From the NCBI RefSeq assembly GCF_000004075.3, contig NC_026657.2:10044001-10108000 (forward strand): a stretch of 64,000 nucleotides of DNA, given 5' to 3'. Below are positions 45,482 to 57,800 of the stretch, one piece after another (position 1 is the stretch's first letter; each line of letters opens with the position of its first letter). The notes below the pieces were generated by a model that saw only the letters and a program-made list of their open reading frames with translations, searched no databases and was not told where the DNA came from. The translations under genes and the position numbers were made by a program. Origin of the DNA: Cucumis sativus (lineage: Eukaryota; Streptophyta; Magnoliopsida; Cucurbitales; Cucurbitaceae).

Positions 45482-48400
45482 ATGGAAGCAACCACCGTCC
45501 ATTCAGACAGTCGCCCGACGATAATGGTCACCAACGACGACGGAATCGATGCACCCGGTCTTCGCTCTCTGGTTCGCGTTCTCGTCTCCACCCAGCTTTA
45601 CAATGTTCAAGTCTGTGCTCCTGATTCGTACGCCTCTTCTCTCTTTTCCTCTTTTCGATTTCTTCTCTTTCCAATTTCCGAGTATCTGTGTGATAGGAAT
45701 AGTTGGTGAAATTTTGTTCGCTCGTCTTTTGTGTTTGGTGCTAATTTCTTTTGATTGTTAGTGCATTTCTGGTTCTTGTTTTTCTATTTTGCAAGTGGTT
45801 GTTCTAACTTCTTTCGAATGTTGATGGCCGTTGGATCGTGTGAATTGAGATATAAGGAACTGTTTTTTCGGCTGTTCTTACTTTTCAATCAATATGATAG
45901 GATTGGGTTATAGATCATAAGATATTAGCTAAACCAACTAGCTTCGGTTTGTTTTGTTTAATTATACATGAATTTCTATATATTTGATAGTGGAGGTTGA
46001 GTTTGCATCATACAGGGAAAAGTCAGCTGTTAGCCAGTCTATTACTTGGCGTCATCCTGTTTCTGTCAAGAGAGTGGCAATTGAAGGAACCACTTCTTAT
46101 GCTGTTTCTGGTATGTTTTTATTCTCTCAATTGAAATCTGTACCTTACCTGGTAACTTAAGTAGACTGATCGCTAAATTCTTAGCTATTCTACCTTACAT
46201 GATTATATTTGGTTCTTTGGAGATTTTAAGAAATGCAATTTTTTTAATCAGCCTATATCCGGCAGTTGCTGATGCTAGTTCTTTGAAGTGTGTACTTTCT
46301 TATGTTCTACATATAAGCCCGACTGCCGAGCCCAACAACGTTAGTATCAATGTATTGGAGATATTGTAATACCCCTCGTTTGGATTGACTAGAGAAAAGA
46401 TTACCCTTTTAATCAGTTTTATTTACTCTTTTGATAAAAACTTTTAAGGGTATTTTTTGAAATCTATTTTGAGTGGTTGCCACCACTTCAATTTTACCAA
46501 AATGACTTATTTTCAAAATTAAATACTTGAATAGTCTATTTTTTTTTTTCCTTTTGAGAAGGATAAGTGTCTCTTTATTAATAAAAATATAAATAATGAG
46601 ATAAAAGCTCATGGTAGAAGAGGGCTATACTATTAGCAATTACAAAAATATAAATTGATCAAGAAACAAATCACTCCCTCGGTTTATTTGTTTGCCTGTC
46701 ATCAGTTAGTTAACCATACTGTTGTTACTACAGTTAGTTTATATTAAGCTAACTGCCTCTGTAATTCTATAGTAGTTGAAAGTTTGTGCCCATTGCAAAG
46801 CTGTGATGTTATAGTAGTGTGCTAGAATGATTAGGCCTTACCAATATATAGGGACCATTAATGTACATTAAGATATTTTCTTTAGTCCAATCTCCAATTA
46901 CATATCTCTTCATCCAGTAATAACTTAACATATATTCACTTTGACGGAATGGATTTAACTTGAAGCTATTGGTTTGTAATGAAGGGTTTCTCATTTAAAC
47001 CTATTACCATTGACTTGAACTTTAGCTGGTGTCCGATTTTCTTCCATTGACCTAACAAGGTTGTAAGCTTTCATGCTTCTGCAGGAACTCCGGCAGATTG
47101 TTCTTCTTTGGGAGTATCCAAAGCTCTCTTTCCTACAGTTCCTGACATGGTCATTCCTTTTCCCCTTATTGCACGGTTTGGCTGTAGTATATTTTTCAAT
47201 TGAGCTATTTGTGGTTTGTTCACATGAACACACTTGACGTGTGAATGACCTCACAAGAAGTTAGGATTTATGAGAACACAAGGAATGCTATTTCTCAGTC
47301 CTATGTTTATCTGTGATTGTAAATGTGGACTAATCAATCAAACAACTAAACTAATAAATGTTGAATACAAGCACACCTCACAGTGTTGTCACTGATGAGC
47401 TTGGCGTATACAAGTTGAAATTTATTTAGCTCTTCCTGCCTGTTTATGTATCGTACTTTTAATTGCAGGTAGTCAGTGGCATAAATATGGGTAGCAACTG
47501 CGGTTATCATGTGTTAGTGACAAATCTTTATAGACTTCCTCCTTATATTGACTATTTTGGCAGTTCAACTATCAATTATTTTAAAGCATCGAATATGTAC
47601 CCACTACTCAACATGCATGTTTATTTGCCCTTGTGTTGGCAAGAGAAACTTACCAAGTATCAACTCACTTGGAAGTTATTAGAGCTCTCATGATTAAATG
47701 AATAATGAGTATTATGTGCTCCTAAAAAGAACAGTGAAGAAATCAACCTTTTGGCTACAAGCAATTTGCACACGGAAGCACCTGGAAATATTAATTCCCA
47801 AAACTTTGGGACAAAACAAACACGAACATTTTTTCTTGTAGCTGTTTTGGTTGTCTAAATTAGTACCAGTCAATACTATTTGATCAATATAAAAAATTGT
47901 ACGTGCGTGGTTGAAAAGAAGTTTTGAACTTTATTGATGTAGTCTTTCATTTAAACTGCAGTGTGTATTCTGGGACAGTTGCTGGTGCTCGGGAAGCATT
48001 TTTTAATGGCATTCCTTCTATTTCCTTGTCTTATGAGTGGTATGTCTATTGAGATGGGATCCTTTCTTTTTTAATAAAGATTTCTTTTATTACTAAACTT
48101 AATCATTTAATTGTTACGTAATATCTATTGAGATGGGATCCTTTCTTAGAAGGGAAAAAAGGGAAGAAGAAGAAGAAAGGTTTAGATTCGTAGATCAGCA
48201 GATGGTCTGTCATCTTGTTTGAAAAATTTCCACATCATATTAATTATCAGTCTAAGTATATCTCATTATTAATTTATTATTAGTCTTTACTCATTTGCCG
48301 TTCTTGTTATGGAGCTTCAGGGTTGGAGGTAGGAGCAACATAGAAGACTATACCCTAGCTGCTCAGGCTTGCTTGCCCATAATAAGTGCAATGTTAGCTG

Positions 48401-49765
48401 ACGTCAAGGCTCAAAATTTTCCACGAAATTGTTTCTTGAATATTGATTTTCCAACAGATATTGCTAATCATAGGGTAAATTTCATTTACTTTTCTTATTG
48501 ACTTATGCTGTATAATGTATTATGTTGACTGCTTATTACACTTCCATGTTATGAAGGAGGTGGTTAGCACTTAGCAGTAACTCTTGTGGGGTTTTTTTGG
48601 GACATTATTTAGGGTTATAAGTTAACTAAGCAAGGCCGATGCATATACACAATGGGTTGGAGGAGAGTTACATCGGACTCTCAAGGAGGCAAAATGTTGT
48701 CAACTATGACAATGGATCCAACTTCGTCAATGGAATGTAAAATGTCAGAGGAATCATCTTCATCTGAACTGTTTACGAGGCAGGTTGGTTCTCTTCCCTT
48801 CTACCCAAACTATTTAATTAAAAGAGTCACTAATATTAACCTTACTAGATTAAGATGTGATCTGATATGTGTACACTAGTGTCCTTGAATTCTAGTTGAG
48901 AGAAAAACATTGGTCCACATTCACTATTATGTTGTAACACTGCAGCTTTCTCGTGCCTTTGTTATTCGTTCTGATACCAAATAATGTAAAATTATATCTA
49001 AACGAAAAGTGAAAAGAACACCAGACTCGTAGAAGGTAGTTTCAGCTTTCAACCACCATTAGGCAATTAGAGGAGCTTTCAAACTTTCCAACAATCAATT
49101 CTAAAGAGTCCAAAAATAAATTCGACTCTTCCATCCATTCACTGTTTAAATACAACAGTTTAGAAACCACAAATACAATCTTCGAAACTTTTTATTATTG
49201 TTATAATTGTTTATTTATTTCTTATTATTATTAGTGGATCTTTTAAACTTTGGAATTCTTCTGTTCTAGATTGTTTGTTCTTTAAGCTTTTCTGAACTTT
49301 TAGATTGTTTGTTCTTTAAGCTTTTCTGAACTTTCATGGATATATATACACACACACGTAGAAGAAAGAAAATTAAAAGAAAGATTGCTTGTTGTTACAA
49401 TTATTTTATTTTGGATAATTTTGATGATTGTTCTGTTTCACTATTCCTAGCTTATTATAAAAAAAAAAAAATTGTATTTGTAAACGTTAATTTAAGTTAT
49501 TGTCTTTGTAGGTAATAAGTGCACCTATTGATAATGAAGATACAGATTACAAATATCTACTAGAAGGCTATGTGAGTATCATTTTACACAAAAAAACTTA
49601 TCATTAGAGCAGATACCTCGTCATGAATTAAAAAAGCTTGTGATTCCATTTCAGATTACTGTCACTCCTCTTGCCGCCCTGTCTCGTGCAGAGACTGACT
49701 GCGAAAACTTTTTGGAAGCATGGTTGCCTGGTGTGGTTGCTCGGCCATCACCATCTGCTTTATAA
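45482..49765 (+). CDS. SurE-type survival protein / 5'-nucleotidase-like phosphatase (307 aa, 9 exons)
   Basis: Nine exons (45482-45627, 46016-46110, 47085-47149, 47469-47512, 47962-48039, 48321-48474, 48613-48783, 49512-49571, 49655-49765) join in frame to 308 codons. The SurE fold is clear: [17 protein letters not shown] at residues 14-30 with the metal-binding Asp19-Asp20 pair, then [17 protein letters not shown], then the active-site loop [20 protein letters not shown] followed by [20 protein letters not shown]. SurE enzymes are divalent-metal phosphatases that act on nucleoside monophosphates. The C-terminal part ([18 protein letters not shown] ... [14 protein letters not shown]) fits eukaryotic and plant members. 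No transit peptide is apparent, so a cytosolic location is likely. Position downstream of FDC1 agrees with At4g14930. Introns contain a LINE tail and short direct repeats. Confidence 0.93.
46536..46670 (-). mobile_element. Probable LINE tail in SurE intron 2
   Basis: A T tract at about 46540-46551 followed by CCTTTTGAGAAGGATAAG reads on the minus strand as a terminal ...TTCTCAAAAGG plus poly-A. Upstream of it is a TTTGTAATTGCTAATAG stretch like the FCN... end of plant LINE ORF2. Very short and eroded. Confidence 0.35.
48045..48147 (+). repeat. Perfect 24-bp direct repeats flanking 55 bp
   Basis: TCTATTGAGATGGGATCCTTTCTT-type 24-base copies at 48045-48068 and 48124-48147 are identical. They begin just after the exon 5 donor of the SurE gene. 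The 55 bases between are AT-rich. It could be a small segmental duplication or the footprint of an insertion. Confidence 0.8.
49267..49334 (+). repeat. Perfect 34-bp tandem duplication in SurE intron 7
   Basis: The unit starting TAGATTGTTTGTTCTTTAAG occurs at 49267-49300 and directly again at 49301-49334, with no difference between copies. Recent slippage. Confidence 0.88.
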
Positions 49766-52130
49766 TTTCGTAAGGTTTCTGGGTAATGGCACTTCAAAGT
49801 TTTATGAACTTTATTTCATTTTGTTTAAATACTAATAAGCAGATAAGCATAAGCACACAGGTGCCGAGTTCACTCGTCATAATTGGCTTTTGTGGTATCT
49901 CTTTTTTTTTCCCTCGTACGAATTCCCCACCACCCTCTCGCTCAAAGCTATCTACATTCATGCTACAGAACCTTATTACAAGATCATGAAAATAGTTTCC
50001 TTCCTAATCATTGAAATGCTTAACATTCAACTATCTTCATTTAATTGCTTGTGATAAATGAAGTTCATGATCCTTTCTGATTCTTCGACGATTCTGACAT
50101 TAGGCAACTGAATCTTAACCAATTGCAACGTCTGCAGTACCTATATGTTAACTATAATTTATGTCAAGCTCTAGACATGGCATCTAACTTTAGTTTTAAG
50201 ACTGTTGGCGTCCTCTTAGTATTCTGTTTACCTCACTGGATGCTAGGAAAGCTGTATGGGATAGGGAAAGTCTTGTTGACTGCACTGAACACTCGATGCA
50301 TTGCACGTGCACCAAGGATCCATAGTACATCTGATGTTCTATCTTATATTGAAGTATGGTACGAAACATTATGGAAACAAGTGTTACTGAAAACTTTCTG
50401 TTATATTCTTTGCAGGTTTAGGCATTCTATTAGATGGTAAAAATTCGAGCAGAGCCGTTTCTAGTTTAATATCCTTTGCAGTTTGCATCGTGGAGAGAGC
50501 AGTTCTTCATATCATGGAAAATATAAATCCGGTCTGAAAAATTGTTTAAGAGAAGAGTTGTGGAATCCTTACTGTGAGTTGATTCTATTAAAAATATTAC
50601 TTAATGTGACAGAAACTTAAAGAAAGAGCCTTTCTTTCTTTCATTACATTTTTCATTTCTAATAATGTTATTATGATTGTTGTTTACTTTCAGTAAGGTC
50701 TATAGTTTATTAGCATTTGCTGCTTGATTTTGTTTCAAATCTTTGTGGGTTGGGATCTAGAAAGAAACAAGGTTGCAAGGTTCCAAACAAAAGTCAAATA
50801 GAAGTTTCGATGTAAATATTAAAAAGAAGTTGATGCAACGGGAAAGGTATCAAGCCAAATCCATAACCAAACAAGAGATCCATCCCCTAGAGTTTGAGAG
50901 AATGAAAAGATTAAAAAGATTCTATATTCAAAAGATAAATCAAAAGCTTCCTTCTACGACTCTAAATTGACTAATAAGGTGGGACAATGAACTAATTAAT
51001 TCTAAAATACTAATTAAACTAAATATTAATTAAAATACATTAACTATCCTTAACTTATCCTCAGCAGAAGTCTTATCCTTGAAAGATGGTAGAAACTATA
51101 TGAGACAGTAGACTCTGAAGGTCTAACTTCTAAGATACCCATTTGCAGTCAGGATATGTTATAGTGAGAACACTCAAGAAAGTTTTAAGATGTTTGGTTC
51201 ACAAGTTAGATTTGTGTAATTGAATTAGGTCCAATGAGCAACTTTTTGCTCGTATCAAACAAAAAAGTTCACTAATCTACAAAAGTACATGAACTCAAAG
51301 ACATGGCACTTGTTCTTCACACTACAAACAAACTCTTATATTATCACGACCTTTTGTACCAATCATTGTAGCACATGTGTTGTCCAGGGCATAAACCTAG
51401 AAACCAAAACATCAGTCACACATAATCGGGTCTTTAAAATCCTTTATTATTTTTTCCTTTATAATTTAAATTTTAAATTGTGACCCAAATCTCCCATTAG
51501 GTTCACAAGTCACATTTTGGGACTATCTTTCATTTGGTAGATTTGGATTATTGAACAACTTTACCATCTTACCATATCATGAAGCAAATGCCACTTTATC
51601 AGATTAGGGGATTTTATCACACCATTTGTTTTCTATTGTAAGATGAAGATTTCAAACCACTACTAGATTCGTTATTTTTTTATGACTGTATTTCTCCCTT
51701 GTAAATGTCTTTATAGCAAGTTTAGTCTCTTAATTCTACAGTATTGATGAAGGAAATAGTAAATATAATCAAAACATTGTTCTCATATGAATCAAAATTC
51801 ATGGCATTGGCATTATTATAGTATATCTAAGGCAAAAACATCTTTAGGTTGTCCCATCTATTCAATAGTTGTCTCATGTCATTATCAGAATCAACCTTGA
51901 AAATATAGAATTTAGAATTCAACTGCCGCCTCAACTGCTGATTTGGACAAAGCAACTGTAAAGAAGCTACACAAAAATTTTGAACAAAAGAAAAAAAAAA
52001 AAGAGATGAAAATGGGGAAGGAAAACTTTTATTTCTGGGCATTCTTTTTTCCCCCTTCAAATATATAAAGTATTATAAATATTTTATGTACATTGGTGGA
52101 GAAGTTGTGTATTTAGGATGATGAAACTTG
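49766..52130. other. SurE 3' flank and intergenic DNA
   Basis: The SurE 3' UTR must lie in the first few hundred bases. The interval 50.1-50.5 kb is somewhat less AT-rich and has an open frame of about 105 codons that I do not recognise; it could be an alternative 3' UTR or a relic. From 50.6 to 52.1 kb nothing is supported. Confidence 0.45.
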
Positions 52131-52136
52131 AAAGCT

Positions 52137-52536
52137 TCATTGTTTCGGTGGCAATGGAGTGTGTGATTCCACTAATATTGACCAAAGCACATGCACATCT
52201 TCACAGGGACAGGATTTCACATCCTCATACAGAATATATATCCCTCTTCCTGCATCAAAATTACCCAAAAACTATGAACCAAAAAAGAAAAAAAAAACTT
52301 GAACTTCAAAGGATGTTGAAGAGATTCTTTTCTTTTCTACATAATTTTCTAGTGAAAGAACAGAAAGTGAAGGGGAAATGGTGGCATTGTAGAAGGCAAA
52401 AAGAGAGAAACAGAGAATGTAAGTGATGAAATGAAACTGAGTTCGAAAAGGGAAGTGACTTACGTTTTTTAGGCGAAGAATGGAGGCGAAACCAGAGCTT
52501 CTTTAATGGGGAGAAGAGGGATTGGAGCCACCCCAT
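52137..52536 (-). CDS. Conserved small plant protein, 61 aa, 2 exons
   Basis: Minus-strand exon 1 (52536-52464) reads MGWLQSLFSPLKKLWFRLHS then SPKK and ends with a consensus donor C|GTAAGT. Exon 2 (52249-52137) starts after TGCAG and reads RRGIYILYEDVKSCPCEDVH then VLWSILVESHTPLPPKQ and a stop. The split codon closes exactly (C|GA). I recall very similar short proteins in many dicots, with the same core YILYEDVKSCPCEDVHVLWS, but no assigned function. It is basic and amphipathic at the N-terminus with a Cys-Pro-Cys in the middle, without signal peptide or strong membrane span. Because each exon is short it is easy to miss in gene prediction. The first intron (214 bp) is CT-rich near its acceptor as expected. 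Confidence 0.82.
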
Positions 52537-52599
52537 TTGGAGAAGAGAAGTGGAGGGAAAATGTCTTTCACTTCATGTAGAGAGAATATTAGAAAGAGC

Positions 52600-54110
52600 A
52601 AAGGATTTGTGTTGGTTTTGATATTGGTCCTTTTTTTTTTTAAGCTTAGACGAGGGATTTTGATGCATTTTTAATTATTCACATTCATTTATTGAATAAA
52701 TCATGCATTTCTCATATGGTTCTTGGTAAAATGTCTTTTTCAAGCACTTTTTTTCCTTGTAGTAGAAGAAGCCTTCTTCACCACCAATCTGCTGTGCTTC
52801 ACACACTTCCATGAAATCCCTTTTTCCTTTTTTAATTTTATTTTCAAATCTCATTTTCTCAAGTTTTATTTTGTATAATATTCCCCAAAAACCCACTTTT
52901 TAAGAGTGTTGATAGTTTGATTATAGTTTTTAGTGGTCTTTCCCATTTTGGATATCTCTTGTGACTGAAGAAAAAATGTATAAAGTGTTGTTTGAAATTG
53001 GAGTCCCCAACAAGGGATCCTATCCCATAAGTCCACATGTCCTTTACTCCCCAATTGGGTGCCTTAGAAGTGTGCTTCAACCTTGTTTTCCTAACTCCAT
53101 TTTTTTGTAAGTCTTTTTCTGCTTTCCTTTGCTTGTTTTTGCACCTTTTGTTGATTGATTCAATATACACAAAGCTTATTATGTGATTGAGAAAAAGCTT
53201 AAAGAATAGAGAAATCGAACACAAAGATTTATATAATTTACTAATAGTAGAGATCATATTTTATTGGAGCTAAAAGTATTAGGAAGAATTTATTTACTAG
53301 GGTCAAAATCCTAAATAAACTATATAATAGGAACAAAAAACACAAAAGAAAACACAAATCTTCTTTTTCTCTCTAGGAATCTTTCTGCATTATTAACAAG
53401 AGTAAGGTCTCTCTCCTAGAGAGAGAATTTTTGTGGGTTGTAATTATGATTGATACTCTCATTGGAAGTAAAATGAAATGGAAAGGTTTGATTTGATTGA
53501 ATTTAGAAATACCCAAAATCAGTAAATTTATTCATTAAATTAATTTTTTTTAAAAAAAAAAAAAAAACTGTCCAAATCATTTAACTACAATTTCTTGTTG
53601 ACCACCTCAAATTACATTTCCCTTTCTAACTTTGTATGGATTTCTTTCTAAATCTTTTTCTACTATATAATCATTATTTGCAAAATTGGACTTGAAAATG
53701 GAAGTTGTTTTGCAAATAAGAAAATATTACTGAACAATATATTAGTAACTTCATACACTTTTCCATTTTTAGATATGAAATAGATCCTCTGGTATGTTAA
53801 ATTAAATCTCAACAAATTGATCCAAATAGCTTTTGATGCAATTACTAATAATGCATATGAACAATATATTAGAAAATAAACATTTATTGTAATTTTAGCT
53901 TCTTTAATTTTCTTTTATTTAAGTAAACCAATCCAATCAATTCAAAAATTACAAAAAAAGTTTATACACATGTGAAAAAAAACCTCCACAAGTGATTTTA
54001 ATATTTTGTTTACAAAATAACGTATTTTATTTCTGGCTCAATATTTTGAAGAAAAAAAGTTGAAAGAAAAAGATGATATATTTTTTTTCTTTTTATTTGT
54101 TTCGGAAAAT
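52600..54110. other. AT-rich intergenic DNA
   Basis: Promoter of the 61-aa gene at the left. Minus-strand frames at 52.68-53.26 kb are Lys/Phe/Ile-rich without family resemblance, and I regard them as chance. Nothing else recognised. Confidence 0.5.
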
Positions 54111-54119
54111 TAACAAGCA

Positions 54120-54310
54120 ACCCCTTTTAAAATAAGCTCGAGATGTGGGCCGTGGTCATGCGGGCTTTCTGTCTGCAGCCCAATGAAGCGGCAGCACAGA
54201 TCTTATGTTTATGTGGTAGCCCATTATCCAGGGCCTCAGCCCAATAGAAGCCCCGTTTATGTACCCAACTTAAATATTTTGTTGGGCTACTTTTGAAATC
54301 CTTGTTTTAG
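54120..54310. promoter_or_regulatory. Orphan cluster of site II-type GCCCA/TGGGC boxes
   Basis: Within 190 bases lie GTGGGCCG (54146), CAGCCCAATG (54177), AGCCCATTA (54218), CAGCCCAATAGAAGCCC (54239) and TTGGGCTAC (54282). Density like this otherwise occurs in this window only next to genes (6.44-6.51 and 37.24-37.35 kb). No gene is evident on either side, apart from the small frame at 54.5-54.7 kb. Confidence 0.35.
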
Positions 54311-54523
54311 ACCCAATAGTTCACTCCCATAGAATAGTTTCCATTTTGGTTTCTAACAAAATAGTACACAATTTTATCTTTGTAGTTTAAAATTTTAAAA
54401 TAAAGATGATAATTTTTATCATGAAATTATAACGTATGTTATATATTTTTAATTTCAGTAAGTAAATCAATGGGGATGAACAAAAGAGGGGAAGAGAAGT
54501 AAGAAAAGATAGGCTCAAGACAA

Positions 54524-54682
54524 TTAGGCTCGATCAGCCTTAGCTTCGAGGGCGGGCTCTCCAATCACAAGTTGAGTCTGCTTAATCTTCTTGGCGATAG
54601 AGCCAAAGCACCTCGACTCTAGTTTGGTTGGCTCGGCCTCGTCCCAGAACAAGACCACTCTCCCACTACTCAAGATATAACC
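54524..54682 (-). other. 52-codon minus-strand frame with coding-like composition
   Basis: The minus strand reads GRVVLFWDEAEPTKLESRCF then GSIAKKIKQTQLVIGEPALE and ends AKADRA, stop at 54524. Composition (Glu, Ala, Lys, Gly) is unlike the Phe/Asn/Ile-rich chance frames around it. It has no ATG, so it would be a last exon or a fragment of a decayed gene or repeat. I do not recognise the family. Confidence 0.35.
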
Positions 54683-54849
54683 TTAAAGTTATAAGGAGTT
54701 AGAAGAGGGAAATTTATAAAGAGAAGCAATTTTCTCCATTATAAACCTACTAAACTATGAATCTCTAAAACTTCTAGGCATCAGAAGGTGTACGTGGCTT
54801 ACGCCATACCGGTGTTAAGATTTTCTTTGTTTTTCAAACAAGCTCTTTC

Positions 54850-57800
54850 TAAATCACAAATTTTACATTTGAAGTTATCTCGAGATCAGAACAATCAAAA
54901 TCTAGTATCATACACTTATAAATACTTTTTAAATAAATTTTTTTATAGAAAATAAATGTGAAGTCAACTAAATATACTCAACGAGTTATGATACAAATTA
55001 TTGATTAAAAAGATTAAAAGTTTAAATATAGTTCAATAATATGCATATTTTTAATTTAATGTTAAATAAATGATTGAATTTTCAAGTATATGTTCAATAA
55101 ATCTTCAATTTTTTTAAATAAGACCATAACTACTTTTTAAGTTTAGAAGTTTACACTATTTAAATATTAAAAAAATATATCTATTTAGCGGTTTAAAATT
55201 TTAGAACTTTATTTCGAATTTGAAAATTAAATAAAGATTTTTTTTTTATAAAAATAACCAAATGAATTGTGTGATTTTGTTCATCGTGAACATATCAGTG
55301 TCTATAAATCTCTATTATTAATGAAATCTGAAAATTTTGTTATATACAGGTTAAATTTACCCTAAATAACTTATTAAAGTCCACTAAAATCAATATTAAT
55401 CTGAGCATTCTTTTAAAAATATAAAAAGAAAAAAGAGAACCTTTTAGATATTTCAGCCATAGTACTGAATTTACTTGTCCTTTGACAGATTCATCCTTTT
55501 TTTCTCCATTTTTACAAACTTCATTCATTTTCATTTTTGTGAGAATTATTGTTATTATTTATTATTTATTATTTTCAAATTCAATCAAGTATTTTAAGTT
55601 ATATGAAATTAAATTTGGATATTTAAAGGGAAAAAATCAAAATGTGAAGTAAAGGGATGAAAATTATACTTTAAAACAACACTATAATTTAGTTACGTGA
55701 AGTATTTATCGATCATTTTGCTATTTGATAAACAATGGTGTTCATGAACATGGTTTAAAATTTTTTAAAAAAATTCACACTTTACACTTCTAAACTTTGA
55801 GATTTGTATCACTTAAAATTTCAATATAATAATTAGTATCAATCAAATTCTAAATTAAAATAAGTCTCATGCATGATATCCACTTGTGATCGCGACTTTT
55901 TCATATGCGATAATTAATATAGAGTAAAAACAAATATTAAAATCATATACATAATAGAGAATTTTCATTTATATGAATCATTTTTCATCTTCTTTTTTAC
56001 TTATCTATAATTAAGAACGAATCATAACCCATATGAATGGTTTAAATTGATTAACGTATAAAATTTTAGTACTTAAGTTGATCTCACTAGTTAAAGTTTG
56101 AAGGGACTAAACCAAAAAATTCACTAGTAATAAATCATTTATTCTCTCACATTTTTTATATTTAAAATTAGAGGTGCATTTCAAAAAGGGTAAAATCAAA
56201 TCGATTCGATTTTGTTTATCTTTAAAAAAACTATTTACTCAGTTTCGATTTGACTATAAAACTCAACCAACGACCACACTATCAACTTTGAAATTCATAC
56301 TAAGTATGCAAGTCGAAGAATTAATATACTTTTTTTTCTTTTTTTTTTTTTTTTTGTTGTGGCAGAATGATGATTCTTGGAAGTGAAAGAGACAAAGCAT
56401 TTGAAAACAAAAGAAGAATGAGAAGAAGAAGAAGAAAAGAGAGAGTGGGGGAATTAGGGGCAGGGCGTCTTAAATGCATATGAGAAAGAGAAGAGAAGAG
56501 AAAGGCTTTATTAGGACACTGACCCTTAACACACTTAGAACTTTAAAAAGGACTCTTTCATGTCTTTATGAGTTTTGGATTTTAGGGTTCATAGCCACCA
56601 AATTCACATCCTTCTCTTCTCTTTTTATCTAACCTTTTTCAGTAAGTAAATTGATCATCAGGTGAACAGACCAAACATTTCTTTTCAGACTCTCAGACTT
56701 TTCTGTTTCTAAAATTATTATTTTTATTATCATTTATTCCACTTTTTTTCTTTTTTTTTTTTTTGCAATTAGAAGAGATTTTCTTTAAAACTCAATTTCA
56801 AATTCTAATCTTCAAATTGACGTTCTAATTGTTTAAATGTACGCTATTTGAAAGTCATTTTCTAAATAATACATGTATGGATCATTTTAAACCTTAATTA
56901 GAAAATGATGTTTTAAATGTTAACTTTTACGTTTACACATATTATTCATTACATAAAGCTTTTGAATTGAGCAAAATCATCTCCTTGTATTAGCTATTGG
57001 TTCTTTGTTGAGTGATCTTGAACGTTATTGACGTTTAGTGTAGAACGTCTTATATATGTGATTAAGATTTGATGAGTACTACCATGTCTTGGTGTTCTTG
57101 TCGATTACCTCATTTCTTTGAAAACCCAAGAAGCCTCAAACGATGTTGCGTTCATCAGTAGGAATTAAGTGTATTATTGCTCCATGACTTTTGCTAAGTC
57201 TAAATTTAAGTGGGTTAAAGCATTACTTGGAAATCTCATGGTAGATCATTCATGTACCATATAAACTATTAGTTTGAGATAGCTAATTGAGGTTATATAT
57301 TGCTCAAAACCATTTTTTTTTATTATGAACGCACAAAGCACAAACTAAACTACTTGCAAATATTTTGACAAAGATGTTACAGAAACAAAAATTTCTATCT
57401 TCTAAAATAATTATGAATTGTCATCTATGATCCTCATATTCCAACTTAAAAAGAAAGTGTTAACAAATTATAATTATATTGTATGTTTTATATATTTTTC
57501 TACCCTTCATTTTTTTTTTGATGTAATTTTAGACCAAAATTAGATTGTATATATGTTATTCACTTTATTGTAATAAAAAATAAAATGAAACAACTTTCCT
57601 TATCCTAATAACTAACCAATGGAAATATAAATCATTCATTCCTTAAAAGTTTAAGATTTTAATTGATTTAATCTAGCAAAATTTTAAGGGTTGTTTACAT
57701 TGATTTGTAACATTAATTATTTTTATCCCTAACAAAATATATATAGATACAAATTAACAAACACATAGAGAAAATTGAGAAATGAAATGCTAATTTTAGT

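Noticed and set aside
50123-50440. 105-codon frame downstream of the SurE gene
   Set aside because: No recognisable family, and it most likely lies in or near the SurE 3' UTR.
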